Source: Tetrahymena thermophila SB210 (taxonomy: Eukaryota; Ciliophora; Oligohymenophorea; Hymenostomatida; Tetrahymenidae). From it: a stretch of DNA of 64,000 nt. The DNA lies in the NCBI RefSeq assembly GCF_000189635.1, contig NW_002476164.1, positions 25,314 to 89,313 of the forward strand. The letters run 5' to 3'. The notes beneath the pieces were generated by a model. The model was not told the origin of the DNA. It searched no databases and was given only the letters and a program-made list of their open reading frames with translations. Each line of letters begins with the position of its first letter. Position 1 is the first letter of the stretch. The translations under genes were made by a program, and so were the position numbers. Shown here one piece after another: positions 11,682-24,717 of this stretch.

Positions 11682-13388
11682 TCATCTGCTTGTTATGCTA
11701 ATTGGTTCTTTTTTGATACTTAAGTAAGATGTGGTTTATTTTTAGTTTAAGTCATTTTTTATTTTATTTTAGAGCTGGTTTGATATTCTTTACAATTAGT
11801 TTGAGCTAAACGCTTACTTATTTAAATTAAGTTTTTTAATCATTTAATTTGGAATTTGTTATGGATTTCCACTTTTGTTGGTGTTATATAATTAAGCGGC
11901 GAACTCAAAAAAATCATTTTATTTCACCAATTTTATTTAATTCTTACCTTAAACTTATAAATTTTCATTTGTATTAATATACCTTACATGATCATCTTCT
12001 AGTTTAATAGCAGGGAATACCTCTTTTTGTTTTTAGATATTTATGTTATTCTTACTTCCAATATTATATCTGTTAAAAGTTTTAATATCTTCTCCGCTGT
12101 GCTTCCTGGAGAGTAAAAAGGCATTAATATCTCTTGGAGTGTTGGCTTCTGTTTATAATCTATTAACATTTAGATAATCATTTTGGATATTTTCATTGGT
12201 ACTATTAAAATGTGGGGCAGCAATATCTTTTGAGTTGACTTTATATTGAATATGGTTTAGGAGGTTAACACCCTTATTAGGTACTTTATGGTAGATGTGA
12301 TTTTATGAGACTGTAAGTTTTTCATCTTCTTTTTGGTTATTATATTTAATCCTTTATGATCTAATCGAACCTTTGAATCCAGAATCCATATCTACAACTT
12401 TATGATTTGGTGTATATTTGGTGTAGTCAGAGTTTTAATTTATTTGAAACCCGAGTGGCTAATTTGGAAGAATGAGTTAAGCAAAATTAATTTGCTACTT
12501 TTATTAAATAGATTATTCTCCTTCAATGTTTTCTTTTACAATATATCGATGTGACTTAATAGAATTAGTAACTTGAAATTAATTATGATGTAAATATCGA
12601 TTATACTCATTTAATTTTTCATTATTTTACAATTTGAGCAAAGAGGCATCTTTTGTAGTATTTTTATCAAATTCAAAATCAACGCCATTATTGTAAATCT
12701 GTGCAGCAAAAACATTCTTTTTAGGTTTTAAAAATTCTACATTGCTATTTATAACCTTTACTCTCACATTTAAATTTTTTTTGATAGCATCATCTTAGTT
12801 GCCACCTCTACTTTAAAGTCTAGAGTCCTACCTTCCACTTTATGAGCTTTAAACATTAGCTAACCTCTTACCTTCTAAATATTATTAAAGAGATTATTCG
12901 ATCATTTTTCTCGTTAATTAATCTCCTTTCTTATGTGTATTGTAAAAGCTCAAACTTAGTTACTCATAGTAGTTATTTGGATCTTTAAGCTCATCTGGAT
13001 CAACGTCTCTTTCTAAAGTAAAAGAATGGAACTCTTCTTCAGGTCCTTCCTCTTCTTCTTCCTCTTCATATTCCTCCTCTTATTGTTTGTTTAATTACGC
13101 TATATTACCATTTAACCCATTAATACTTTGATTTTATTCTTCTAAGGCATTTATATTTGCTTCTTCATTTTCTTCATCATCATCATCGACATTATTTTCA
13201 TTGTCATAATCTAAACTGTTATCCAAAAAATTTTCTATGGACCCACCTTCAGCAGCAGCAACTTGTCCTTATTAATTTTAAATATTTTCAGCGCTGTTGC
13301 TATTTTAAGAGTTTTATTCAAATTCTTAATCTTTTTAATGGATATCATTTGAGTCCTAATGACGAATGTTTGGATGCGCGTTTGACAT
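11682..13388 (-). CDS. Acidic, Asn/Gln-rich orphan protein, at least 568 residues
   Basis: One open frame runs from an ATG at 13386-13388 (preceded by ACATAA, a good A-rich context) to the TGA at 11682-11684. The protein is hydrophilic throughout. Residues about 60-125 are strongly acidic, with Asp/Glu runs (DDDDEENEEA and, further on, EEEYEEEEEEEGPEEE); the rest is rich in Asn, Lys, Gln and Ser with scattered short motifs and no membrane helix. I do not recognise a family; such composition is common in ciliate nuclear or scaffold proteins, which is only a guess. The frame stays free of TGA upstream as far as about 13797, with another ATG at 13698-13700, so an N-terminal extension of ~104 residues is possible; by chance alone such an extension would not be rare at this base composition. 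No introns are required. Confidence 0.7.
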
Positions 13389-14355
13389 TTATGTATGTAT
13401 GCTATTAGTTTGATTATTGATATAATAAGGTTTTGAGTAATTAAAATCAATATTTTTATGATTATCTTTTTATAAAGTTAGACAATCAATATTAATTAAT
13501 TTTTCAAGTAAAACTAAAAGCCAATTAAAGGTTGTAGATTTTTTAATTTGCTAGTTGATTAGTGTTATTTTGTTAATATATATATTTGTATGTATGTAAG
13601 TGGTTGATAAAGTCTTAGATAATTGTTTTTTAGTAAATTAGTTATTAACAAATTAACGCACATAAAAATATAAAGGTAAATCTTCATAAAAAATTATCAT
13701 CTTTGAGAGTTCAATTTTTTTCCAAATGATTTTTGGCTAATATCATTAATTTAATGTTATTATTCATAATACTGTTTATATTTTTAAGCCAGTTCTTACT
13801 TCTATTCTAATTCTTTAATTTCTTTGACAATTTTCATAAAGCGTGATATTATTTTTAAATATATAAATGTTTTTTTTCTCTTTGTTAGTTTCATTTTAAC
13901 ACATGAACAAAATCTATCATTTATTTATAAAGCTAAATTATTATGTTATAATACAAAAGAATGAATAAATAAATCTTTTTGTAATAAATTATAAAATATT
14001 TAAAATTATTGACAAGAAATATAAATAAATAAACACAATCATTTTCAAGACGAATATTTTTTTGAATGATTATCAAAAATTATTTTCAATTTCAATATAA
14101 AAAATAAAAAATGAATGTAATAACTAACTAAAATCACTTAAAAAATATCAAACCAGCAATCGATAATGTCTTAATATTGTTGTTAGTGTATTAGCATAAA
14201 TTAAAAAAACTAAACACGTTGGTGATATCAGATTATTATATAAAATTCATACTAAAATTATCTCGAAATTCTTTTTTTGCTTGTTTTATTTTGAAAAAAA
14301 TCTATTTGGTTATATCTTGATATTAATATCATTACTTGAAAAATTCTATCATTAT
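13389..14355. other. Intergenic, possibly with an N-terminal extension of the left gene
   Basis: The part up to about 13797 remains open in the frame of the acidic orphan gene. The remainder is AT-rich without clear coding signal. A second Met-started frame near 13760 ends quickly in TGA. Confidence 0.4.
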
Positions 14356-14940
14356 TCAGTACAAATCTTAAAGCTAATATTTTTGGAATAAGCCAATATC
14401 ATTTAGTTTTTTATTTAAAAAGAACTCTGTTAGGTATTAAGCTGTAAGCATACCAGTAAAAGGAATTAATCCTACTATAGGCACTGAAATTCCTGGGTTT
14501 TTCATCATGATTCCAATTAAATCTCTCCTTATCATCAAGTAAGCAATACTTGCTAAAGTCACTCCAGATGATATTTTTACATTAGTATTAATGCTACTAA
14601 TTTTATCTTCAATATAATAGTAATCTGATTTAGTGATATCAGGATGAAGCTGAATCTTTTCATATTTCTTAAATTTATTTGAATCTCTAACATTTTTAAA
14701 ATACATTTATCTATAAACTCTACTAGCATACTTATTAGGCACTTTTTCTTTCTCTTTTTTTAATGTTTCACGAACTGCTTTTCTCAATGAATTTTTGAAC
14801 TATTCAGTCCTCCAAAGTGCCATTCTATTGTCATTAATTTTTTTCAATTCATCTTCTGTAATAGTATCAGGAGCAAATGGAACTTCCTTCACTGCGCTCT
14901 CTAAAGCTGAGTGAAATTCAGTACTATTTTATGAATTCAT
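14356..14940 (-). CDS. Small membrane protein (194 residues), function unknown
   Basis: A single exon runs from the ATG at 14938-14940 to the TGA at 14356-14358. The first ~120 residues are charged and probably helical (a DELKKINDNRMALWRTEQFK segment, then a basic Lys/Glu-rich stretch), followed by two hydrophobic segments at about residues 133-148 (SGVTLASIAYLMIRR) and 155-172 (GISVPIVGLIPFTGML) separated by a short loop with RRDLIGIMMKNP. The tail is polar. There is no cleavable signal peptide, so a hairpin tail anchor in an organelle membrane is plausible but unproven. I cannot assign a family. An A-rich leader precedes the start, and TAA/TAG are read as Gln at several sites. Confidence 0.75.
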
Positions 14941-15352
14941 TTCAATTATTTTATTTATAAAGATACTACTTTCCTTTAAAAAGTATATTTACAATTTGAT
15001 ATTGTTGTTGTTTAATATGCTAACAAAAGCAATATAAGATTTTGTAAATCATTTAATTTTCTAGAAAACTAATAAGAATCTATCAATTTATTCTAATTTA
15101 TTTCAATAAAATCTGCAAAATTTTAAATAAAATCATAAAATAATTTCTTGTTGCTTGTTTCCATTAATGAATTAAAATTTTTTAGAAATGTTCAAAAATA
15201 ATTTTATTTAAATGAATTTTAAGAATAATTTTGAATTTAAAATGAAAAAACTACAAACATAAATAAACATATTAAAGTATACAAAAAAAATGTGAGTTTT
15301 TATAAAACAACTTTTTAAGAAAATTGTTTTGAGAAGTATTATTTGTATTCTT
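14941..15352. other. Short intergenic spacer
   Basis: About 410 bases of AT-rich sequence between two minus-strand genes: the promoter side of the small membrane protein and the 3' side of the 644-residue orphan. Nothing else seen. Confidence 0.5.
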
Positions 15353-17287
15353 TCAAAAATATGATGTTTCAAAAACTGCTCCACCATATTTTGATGGTCC
15401 CCAATACAGATTTTAGTCTAATATTTAATCTTGTTTGGCACTTTAAGGGACTGAGTTAGCATATTCATATTTAAATGGTTTCTTAAGAGGGATTTGATTT
15501 AAATATAGTTCTTCTATTGGGTAAATATGGAATAATAGATTAAACAAAGAAACTATCGAGACTGTTTAAGATTATAAACTGCTTACAAGGTTTTAAAATC
15601 TTTTTGGAAGAGCATGCCATTTCTTTTTTAAAAAAGTTTTAATCATTTCAACTGTTTAGAGTTCTTCGTTATTTGCGTTGCTCACTAGCCATGAGTTTAA
15701 TCTTATAATAAATTAATACTCATTTTAGTGTTTTGGCTTGAAAATCCTAATTTAAGGAGGTATTTCGTAGAGAAAATCAAATTACTCACAAATTTCAGGT
15801 TTTTCAAGGATTGAATAAAAATAGGCTTTTTCTGATTTATTGCAGTCAGTTATGAACCAATTCAAAGCTCCATTTAAATCTAAGCAATATCCTTATTTTC
15901 TTCCATATGTGAAGGAAAAGGGGTAAGCATATGGGCAGATATCCATAGCTAAATAGTATTACATAGGAGGAGGGGTTATTATTTTTTATGGCTCTTAGGA
16001 ATTTGTTAATTTTTTAACTTCAGTTTAATTATTTTTTTTTTACTCTTTTGCCTCTTTTACATTTTTTAGCAAATCGTTTCTACACTGATTCCAAACTCTT
16101 GCTAGCCTGTTTTGCCAATCAGACTTAAAGTATCTGTATTTTCGAGCATCTCTAGTAATTAATGCTATTTTTTTTAATTAATCAGGGATTTGTGCTGCAT
16201 CCTAAGCTATCAGGTTTTTAATAGCTGAAAAACTCAATTATTGCAAAAAAGGATATAACAAATGCTTTTAGGGATTTCTAAGAGTCTAATTGTTTGCAAT
16301 TTCAATACATGTTTAAAGTCTATTAAGGGCTTGCTTTAATCCCATGTAGAAGAGACATTCATATTTATCTTACAAGCGATAGTCTTGATCAACTAAAGTG
16401 TTGGCATTATAAATGGATAATCTGACATCATATTTATTTTACTTTAGTTAAGTGTGCCTATTAATATTGTATATGATTTTCATTAACCTATTTATTGATT
16501 TCTTAGAATATACTTTATCATCTTTTATTTTGTTGAACTTTTTCTAAAGATATTCATTCAGGCAAAAAACATCTGTGAATGCTTTCTTTTGAATCTTTTT
16601 AAAGAAAGGAATATTTTTCATTTATGAAATCTTTTACTACAGGTTTTTGAGTTTAGTGAGTTTAGGTTGTCCAACTGTTAAGTTAGTATTAGAATTAATC
16701 CCATTAAAAAATGGTGTTGTTACCATAAGAATCGCAAGTTAAGGGCACTTTTCAAGAATCTCCTAACCATAGAAAGCAATCATAAATCCGTAAAGTAGCT
16801 CTAAAGAAAGATTCTCATTTGATGGTAGAATATCCTTACTGATCTCTGAAGTAATAAGCTAAAGATTAAGATTGAGGATAGTTCTATAAAGCTACATATT
16901 ATAACTTGTTTGAGAGCCTCTACTTTTGATGAAATTATTAACTTCTTATAGGATTTATTCTTTAACAGATACAATCCTAAATTATTTATTTTCTAACTTG
17001 CTTTTTTCAGCTAGGTCAATAAATTCAGATATGAGAGTATCCAAGTTATCAGATTGTAGTACTATATTCTAACCTTAGAATTAAATTTTTGATACCTCTT
17101 GTAAGACTTCATAGGAGTAGTTTGCAGGGCAAAGATAAAATCCTACTTGGTTTACTTTCGGACTTAGAAGCGCTGCTGAAGTTACTTTAGTTTAAAGATC
17201 TTGCCACTGCCAAAAATATTTATTTTGCATAAGAATCGACCAAGGGTGTGCTTTAATTGTACTGAATTCAAATTTTTTGATATCCAT
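15353..17287 (-). CDS. Orphan protein of 644 residues
   Basis: A single uninterrupted frame of 645 codons goes from the ATG at 17285-17287 to the TGA at 15353-15355; a TGA lies seven codons upstream, so the start is well fixed. The protein is soluble-looking, without signal peptide or membrane helix. The N-terminal two thirds is predicted mostly helical, with many Leu/Gln/Lys repeats (for example LYRTILNLNLQLITSEISKD). A Pro-rich hinge (ITPPPMQYYLAMDICPYAYP) at about residues 465-485 leads into a C-terminal part with aromatic and Cys residues and a final SKYGGAVFETSYF. No catalytic motif is recognised. Codon use looks like that of the neighbouring genes, with no sign of transfer. The length and clean frame make it certainly coding; function unknown. 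Confidence 0.85.
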
Positions 17288-17954
17288 TGATGATACAATA
17301 CTGTTTCAATTGATTTATATGAAATGAATTTTTCTATTTAAATAATTATAAATATTTTCATTATTATCACTTCAATTTTAATTAGGTTTTAAAATTCTTT
17401 TATTGCTGAATAAGAAAATTTAAATTTTATTTTAAAATTTGCTAGATGTTCTGATTAAAATAACTTATAGCATTCATCTTATTCAATTTTATCTAAATAT
17501 TTGCTACTTTTTCTGTCAAACTTTTTTTGATTAATTTTTCTATATTCAAAAGTAGCAATTTCTTCCTTTAAAAAAAATAATATGAATTCGAATACTTTAA
17601 TTAAATTTTAAGAATTTACATCAAAAATTTAAATTTTGTCACCAAAAATTAAAATACTATGCTTGATTTCTAAGTAAAGGTATATATATATCATGAATTT
17701 CAAAATATCTGTCACCCTCATTTAAAAACTTTCATTCAGAAGAGTCATGCAAAAGGATTATTAAGAAAGAGGTTAATGAAATATTCAGTAATGCTTAGTA
17801 TAGAATAATTAAGGTATATTATTAGATAGTCTATAAAAAAAAAAAAATTTTTTAGAATATGAATTTTAATCAAATTAATAATAATAAAAAATTAGGTTTC
17901 ATATTACATTCACACACATCTAAAATACATTTTATACAAAAATGAAATAGAAAA
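17288..17954. other. Intergenic spacer
   Basis: About 670 bases, AT-rich, between the promoter side of the 644-residue orphan and the 3' end of the kinase gene. It includes an A-run near 17838. No gene seen. Confidence 0.5.
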
Positions 17955-20900
17955 TCAAAAAAATTAGTAATAGTATATTGTTAATATATTTGCAGAATAA
18001 TAATTCAAACAATATTTAGCAAATATAATGAATGGAAGTTAGCTCAATAAAAATATTATATACCTTATATCTAAATTGAATCCATCACTATAATTTATAA
18101 TTATTAATATAAGGCTCAAGAAAAACTAAATTGAATTTACTATCAGATTAATTAACTATAATCTAAATATTATTTTATTATTAAAATTTACCAAATTTTT
18201 AGTTTCTTAGCTTTATAGAATCATTTTAAATTTAGCAAATTTATTTAAAAAAAAAGTAATAGCTAATCCTATTAAGCTACAGGCCATATTAAGATACTAA
18301 ACATATACTTTAGTGGTATTAAATTCTAAATTAGCTAGCATAAATTAAGTTATTGTTTGCAAAATAAATATTTTCCAAAATAATTCAAATTTTAAAGCAC
18401 GCATTAATAGCACATAGTATAATAATTGGATTAATTAAATTAATGTAATTAAAACAAAACGTAAAAAATTACCAATAAATTAATCTTCATCTTTTTTCTC
18501 GTTCTCTTAATCACTTAGAGATAGTAGTGATATTTAAACTAATAACCATAAAATAGTAAAAACTAATTAAAAAAAATTAGTTGGACGGGTAATTCTATAG
18601 TTACTTTAATCATAATTTATAATTTCTAAGTTATTTTAGACAAAATATTCATTCATATTGTAAACAAGCAAATCATATGTTTTAACAGAATTTATAATTA
18701 ATTATGTTGACGTAGATTATTTTATTGTTAAATCTATTTAATCAATCTCCATTTATGATGACTAAATATTAATTTTTATATCTTCAGTAAAATGAAAATT
18801 TAATTAATTGGAACCATTTAATGATCTTAGTTTTGAATTTCGAATGTCAATAATGAATAAAATTGAGTTTTGATACAAATAATCTAATATATCTTGTATA
18901 TTTTATTAGGAATCAAACTCTATAAAATTAAAATACAAATTAATTATTCCATTTCTTTAAAATTCAAAACATTTTATCAAATTCAATAAAGTTTCAAAAT
19001 CGATAAAGCAATCGTTAAACTTTATATTTAAGTTTACAATCTCAAACCCCTTAAGTTTTTATTCTAAAAATTAAACTAGGTTCTAATTTTTAAAAATTTT
19101 AATTTTAATAAAATCTAAATCAATTTATTTAACAGCTTTAGCAGGTATTTTTTTATTTAAATAGTTTATAAGACTGCCATATTCATAATCTTATATAAGT
19201 TATTTTTAATACTCAGAAAATATTTTTAACTTAACAGAGTCTTTTATTTTTTTAACTTTTTTATTCTCAATAATTTAAATGCCTTTAAAATAATTTTATG
19301 AGTATTTTATATTATTTTCAAGTATTTTATCTTAAAAAGAGATCATAAATATATAAAATGATTTTATTTAGTTCTTATTTTGTAGCAATTTTAAAAATAT
19401 TTAATTATTGCTCTGGTCTTAACGATTTTAGATTTCTTAGGTTATTTCAATTTATTAATATTACATATTTTAAATATCATTTAGTAAGTCTTTAATTACT
19501 TATTTAAAGAATTCCAACATTATGTCATCATTAGTTTTTTACGAAGATATTTTCTCAATAGTATAATATTTGTCTAATAAATAACAAATTTTAAAAGTGT
19601 TAAAATCTTTCTACATTTTCAAATTTTAGGATTGATTTTCAAATTATTCTGCAATTATAAGAGTATTCTCTTTATGGTTTGATTCATGTTTTAATATCTC
19701 AATTAGATCCTATTATTTTTATGCTTTCTTTTAAATATGTATTGCCAAATAGAGATTTTAGTCACTTATAGTAAGATAACTTGATAAGTTGTCAATGTTG
19801 GATACGAAAACTTAAATAAATAAGTTTTTATTGTTATTTTCACATTTATTACTTAATTTTGGAATTTATTCCTAAAATAGTAAATATTAATTTTCATCAA
19901 ATGATATAATAATCTTTTGTAGTTTATTTGATCTTTTAATTTTTTTTTTCAAAGCCTGAATTATTAAATTAATCTGATAATCATAAATAGACTCAATGTT
20001 AATTTAAAGAAGATCTATCTGCTCTTTCATTTCAAAACCCATTAAGTTTTTTTATAGCCTTTAGGAATAGTAATAAAAATACACATGAATAATAGATACA
20101 TCGAACTATTCAATAATGAATGCTGGAACATCATCTTATAATTAAATTAAAGGAGTTTTATTCTTAATTTTTTATAAAAATAATTAAATTAATTATCCTT
20201 TATTGTTAAATTTTTAATCAGTTAATCCAAAATACAAGATGTCTTTCTCATATAATTTGAAATATCTGCAAAAATGATTGTATTAACTGATATCTCTTTC
20301 ATTCTATAATTAATTTCTTTAGTTAATAGCTATATCTATTTGAGTTGTTTGATTTACCTAAAATTTAGAATTTGAGTTTCTATAGAGAATTAGATCTATA
20401 ATCTATATGCTAAACCTATTTATTGATATTATTTCATATTATTATTTTTATTCGTTATATATTATGTCATATAAATTGCTCATAGCTTATTTAAAATATC
20501 CACCAAAATCTGAAATTAAGAATATTTTTTATTTTGGAGGCTATATAGTTAATCCTTGTTGCATTTAATAGATGTACGATAGACAATCAATCAAATAATT
20601 ACCTAATCTTTTAAATTCTGGTTTTATTCTATTTTTATAATCCTAGCACTTATTCACATCAAAGTTTTGTAATTCAGGATAGTATATCATTTCAACATCA
20701 ATCATCACCAAAAAAGTAATTATTAATTAAGCATAATCACAGTTTATAACTTCTGACTATTTCCATTCTTTTTTATTTCTTTTATCCAAATAAATTTAAA
20801 GATTATATATTCTTGTGTAAGACTATAAGTATTCTTGATAAGATTGTTCTCTATCTAAAAAGACAGAGGCTCCGAAATCAATAAAATAAAAATGTAGATC

Positions 20901-21908
20901 ATAACCTATCACAATATTTTATGGTTTTATGTCAGAGTGGGCTATCTTGCATGTTTTATGCATCTGATTTAACTTCTATAGCAATTAGCAAAAGCCAAAT
21001 TCAAGAATAAGATTGTAGCATTCATAATTTTTGTTAATCTAATATTATTTATATACTAAATCTAAGCTTTTTAAACCAGAATCTATGTATAGAATGCACT
21101 TTTCATTTAAATTCTACTCTTTTAAGAATTCATATTTAATAAATGGTAATGTTACCTAAGTATTTTGCTATTAAATATAATTCAAAATATCAATTTCAAT
21201 TTATAATTCATTTTTAAACTCATCAGAACTCATTTACTGGTCTTTTTCATAAGATTTTAAAATTACAAGCTTCTTACCATCATTAGAAATATTAGTTTTA
21301 ATAGAAACACAATATGTTCCAACTTTACTGTAATACAATTTTTGTATAGTTTACTATTTTTTTTTTTAATTAATGTAATTATTAATATTGAAATCGCTTG
21401 ATATACTTTGTGTTTATTCATCCTGTATTACTTCATTTTCAAAAGAACTCCCTAGATTTCCTATAATATTATTTAAAATATTATTTCTCACTATTTTATC
21501 ACTTATAAGAAGCTTTTCACTGTAAATTAATACATCATTATTAAATTATTAATTGGTTATTATTTGTTAACAAATGAAAAGATTCTTACATATAAATTAT
21601 TAGCTTAATTAATTTTTTTACTCCTCTGTGCTCTCTTCACATTTCTCATCTATCATTTCAGTATAATGTTCAAGTTCTACTTTAGCTGCTTCGTTTTCTA
21701 TTACTTTATTCTTTCTTTTTTTTAATTGAGTTTAATCATTACTTCCAAAGTATTATTTAACTGAACGAAAAATAGATGTTTTTTAAGAACTTTCTTGACT
21801 TTAATTATTTCTTTTAATCGGATATGAAGGTTTGAAGCTCTCCTCAGTAACAAATTGATAACTTTTCTCCTTTTATATTAACTCTTAAGTGATTTAAAGA
21901 ATATCCAT
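17955..21908 (-). CDS. Protein kinase with C-terminal multi-helix membrane domain, 1317 residues
   Basis: A frame of 1318 codons without TGA, from the ATG at 21906-21908 to the TGA at 17955-17957. Residues 1-~190 are polar, with a basic patch (LKKRKNK). A kinase domain follows: candidate ATP-anchoring Lys218 in LVILKSYEK, catalytic loop HSDIKPQNI with His324-Ser-Asp326 and the expected Lys and Asn, and the metal-binding DFG at 344-346 (FIDFGASVF). HSD replaces the usual HRD, so it is a non-RD-type catalytic loop; the glycine loop is weak. The segment SDFGGYFKQAMSNLYDI further on is outside the core. The middle (~470-1100) is Ile/Asn/Lys-rich, perhaps with irregular leucine-rich repeats around 940-1010. 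From ~1110 to the end there are about six hydrophobic segments (for example FFQLVFTILWLLVQISLLSL). An active, membrane-attached kinase is inferred; the substrate is unknown. Confidence 0.82.
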
Positions 21909-22391
21909 TTCAATCTAAATACTTTATTTTAATATTGTTAACTTAATAATAAAAAAATAATATTTAGTTTTTTATCTTTTAATTAATATAATATAATTAA
22001 ATTAAACAAAGATACACTAAATCTTAAACAATTAATTCTAATTGATATCTTCATTAAATATCTAAAATGGATTTATAAAATTGAATGCTCTTAAAATCTT
22101 GTTTTACTAATAAGTAATATTAATTATATTAAGATTGATAAATCTTTTTAAAAAAGTAAATAAAAATGTTCGTTGAAATAATAATAATTAAAAGATATTT
22201 GTAAAACATAAATAACTATAATAAACATAAAATAGATTTTTACTTGAATATCTTTAATATCAAGTTATAATAGGAAATTTACTACATCAAATTTCTATAA
22301 AAATATTCAAAGAAACATAAATCTATCTTTATCAAAAAAATAGAAAAATTATTCTCAAAATGTATTTAAATTATTATTTGTTTACTCAAAA
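21909..22391. other. Intergenic spacer
   Basis: About 480 AT-rich bases between the kinase promoter side and the 3' end of the first sugar transporter. No gene or structured element seen. Confidence 0.5.
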
Positions 22392-23987
22392 TCATTGAAT
22401 TTAATCACTATTTTGAAGTAAATTTTATTAAATGGTAGTTTTTTCATTAGTAGGTTTTACTTTCAAATTTTATTATTAATTTTTTTATATATCCTTATAA
22501 ATTTCTTAAAGATTGCTAAAGTTGAACCACCTCGTTTCAACAATATATTTCATTGAAAACAAGAAGCCTAAAAAGCCAAAAAATCCATAAATAATGTGAT
22601 TAATATATTGATAAGGATTGACAAGCAATACAAAGGAAAAGAAGTGGCCAAGCCAGTTTGCCATAATGCTGTAACTGAAACCTCTATCTTTTAGAATGTC
22701 AGAAGTCAATATGACAGTAACAGGACCTATAGTAAAGTTGAATGATGCATAAAAGAATAATAAGAACATGAAAAAGGTAAACTAGAGAGTTAGATTTTCC
22801 TTCAAATTATTAAAACAACTACTAATTATGGCCATAATAAACTAACATATGGAACAAAGTAGGAATCCTCCTACAAGATATTTCTTACGAGCTAACTTAC
22901 GGTCAAAGGCAACACCTAAAGTAGATACAAATAAATTGAAAACATAAGAACCAAGAATCAAGCATCTTTCCATTTCAGGATTGTCTGTTAGAAGTCCAAT
23001 GACTGACCCAGAGAGACCTATTACAGCAGTTCCTCCAGACATTTCTTGACAAAAATTAATTAGTATTCCAACCCTCAAGCGATTTTTATAAGATTTACCA
23101 TAATCTTAAATTATATTGATTTCTTCGCTTACTAAAGAATTGAAATTATTTGCTTGTTCTGAGCTTTCGACATCTTAACATGACCCAATTTGTAGTTCTG
23201 TTTATATTTCATTAATATCAAAAGAACCTGGTACAAGATACTATTATTCTAATTCGAGTATGCATTTATCTTAGTAGATTAATTCTAAGGCTTCTCTTCC
23301 TTGGATTAATTGTTTTTTTCTGTAATAATAATAAGGGGTATCTTTCTTATATATAAAAACTAGAGAAAGCAATCTTATTATAGAAAAGATAGCAGGAAAT
23401 AGAAAGATAAAATGCCAGTAGTTACCAATTTCTTAATCGTTATCAGTGAAATTTTCCATTGGAATTTAGTTAAAAAATGCTAATAATATTCCAAGTGAAA
23501 TATTTGCCTAGAAAAGAGACTCCGTTTTTGAAGAAATGTGATCTGGAGATATCTCACGGATATAAAGAGGGGTTACTATTAGATCTATTCCGCATGTAGC
23601 TCCCATGAGAAAACGAGCTATTACAAATACATACAAGGAGGGAATCTATGTTAGAATTGTAGCAGTTATGAAAATAATATCAGAAATAATCATGCATTAG
23701 CGCCTTTCAATTTTTGCAGTAAAGAGAGGAATGAAATAAGAAATAATAAATCCAGAGACACAAAAAATAGGTCCAATCAAAAGACAAAGCAAACGAGTTT
23801 GTTCAGTTAATTATTTTTCATTCTAACTTTCTTCAAATATCTAAATTCCATTCATACTTAGAATGTACATTCCAGTAAAGAGCATTTCAGTTAAAACATA
23901 ACCTTAATAAATACCTCCTGCGCATACACTTTAGACTCTTAAAAAGAGAGATAGATTTGATTTTAAAGTGTACTTTTTTCCAGCCAT
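22392..23987 (-). CDS. MFS sugar transporter A (SLC2/GLUT-like), 531 residues
   Basis: A complete single-exon gene from the ATG at 23985-23987 to the TGA at 22392-22394. It belongs to the major facilitator superfamily, sugar-porter family, with 12 expected membrane helices. Visible signatures are KIERR in the loop between helices 2 and 3 (the family's G-R-R motif), then RFLMGATCGIDLIVTPLYIR followed by EISP, which is the PxYxxE sugar-transport signature after helix 4, and FDRKLARKKYLVGG, the repeat of that basic motif in the second half. The central cytoplasmic loop (about 70 residues) is acidic. The polar tail after the last helix is Lys/Gln-rich and longer than usual. This is the most diverged of five tandem paralogues that all point left. 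Substrate is probably a hexose, inferred from family only. Confidence 0.9.
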
Positions 23988-24717
23988 ATTAATAAAGATT
24001 TGTTGATTTAATTGTTGTTTTTGCTTTTTTATAAGTTTTGTTAATTTAATGTATTTATATATTATAAATTAAATAAATGCCTAATTTATAAATTAGCGTT
24101 ATTAGCTCTATTACATTTTTATTACGAAACTAAATAAAATTAATTAGTTTTTGGTGTAAATGTTGTGAAGATAAAGTTTTGGATTATTAAAGAGTTAAGT
24201 ATATTTAAATTAAGAAATTATATCTTACTTGGTAATAAAGCTAATTAATATTTTTATATATCTGATGCATCAATTTAATTCTGTTAAAAGCTTACCAACT
24301 TTGTAACCCAAAGTAAACAAGTAAAAGCCAAAATTATTTATATGTTTATTATTATCAAATATGCCAGAGTTATTTATTAGATATACTTGAATAACATGTT
24401 TCCATGAATTTTTGAGTTTTCTTTTTAAATATTTAAGTGGAATTTACATTACATGTATTTAATTTACTACTTATGTATTTCTTGAAAAAATTTCCTAATA
24501 AATTTGTACTTTGTAAATAAAAAAATTTAATAAAGATAAAAATAAATAATTGAATTTGAAATAGATCAAATACTCAATTTGTATATTTCATTTTCAAATA
24601 GTTTACTAAAAAATTTACTTAATAACTTATTAATAAATATTTTAATATATATACCTTATTTTTAAGTTAAAAGCGACATACTTTTTTTATCAATAGAATT
24701 GTTAGATTTTGTTGTAT
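23988..24717. other. Spacer upstream of transporter A
   Basis: AT-rich spacer holding the promoter side of transporter A. No open frame. It borders the long repeat X1 on its right. Confidence 0.5.

Noticed and set aside
13157..13450. Short open frames on both strands (His-rich on plus, Ile/Lys-rich on minus)
   Set aside because: They are shadows of the Asp/Glu-rich and Asn-rich coding sequence of the minus-strand gene at 11682-13388 in other frames.
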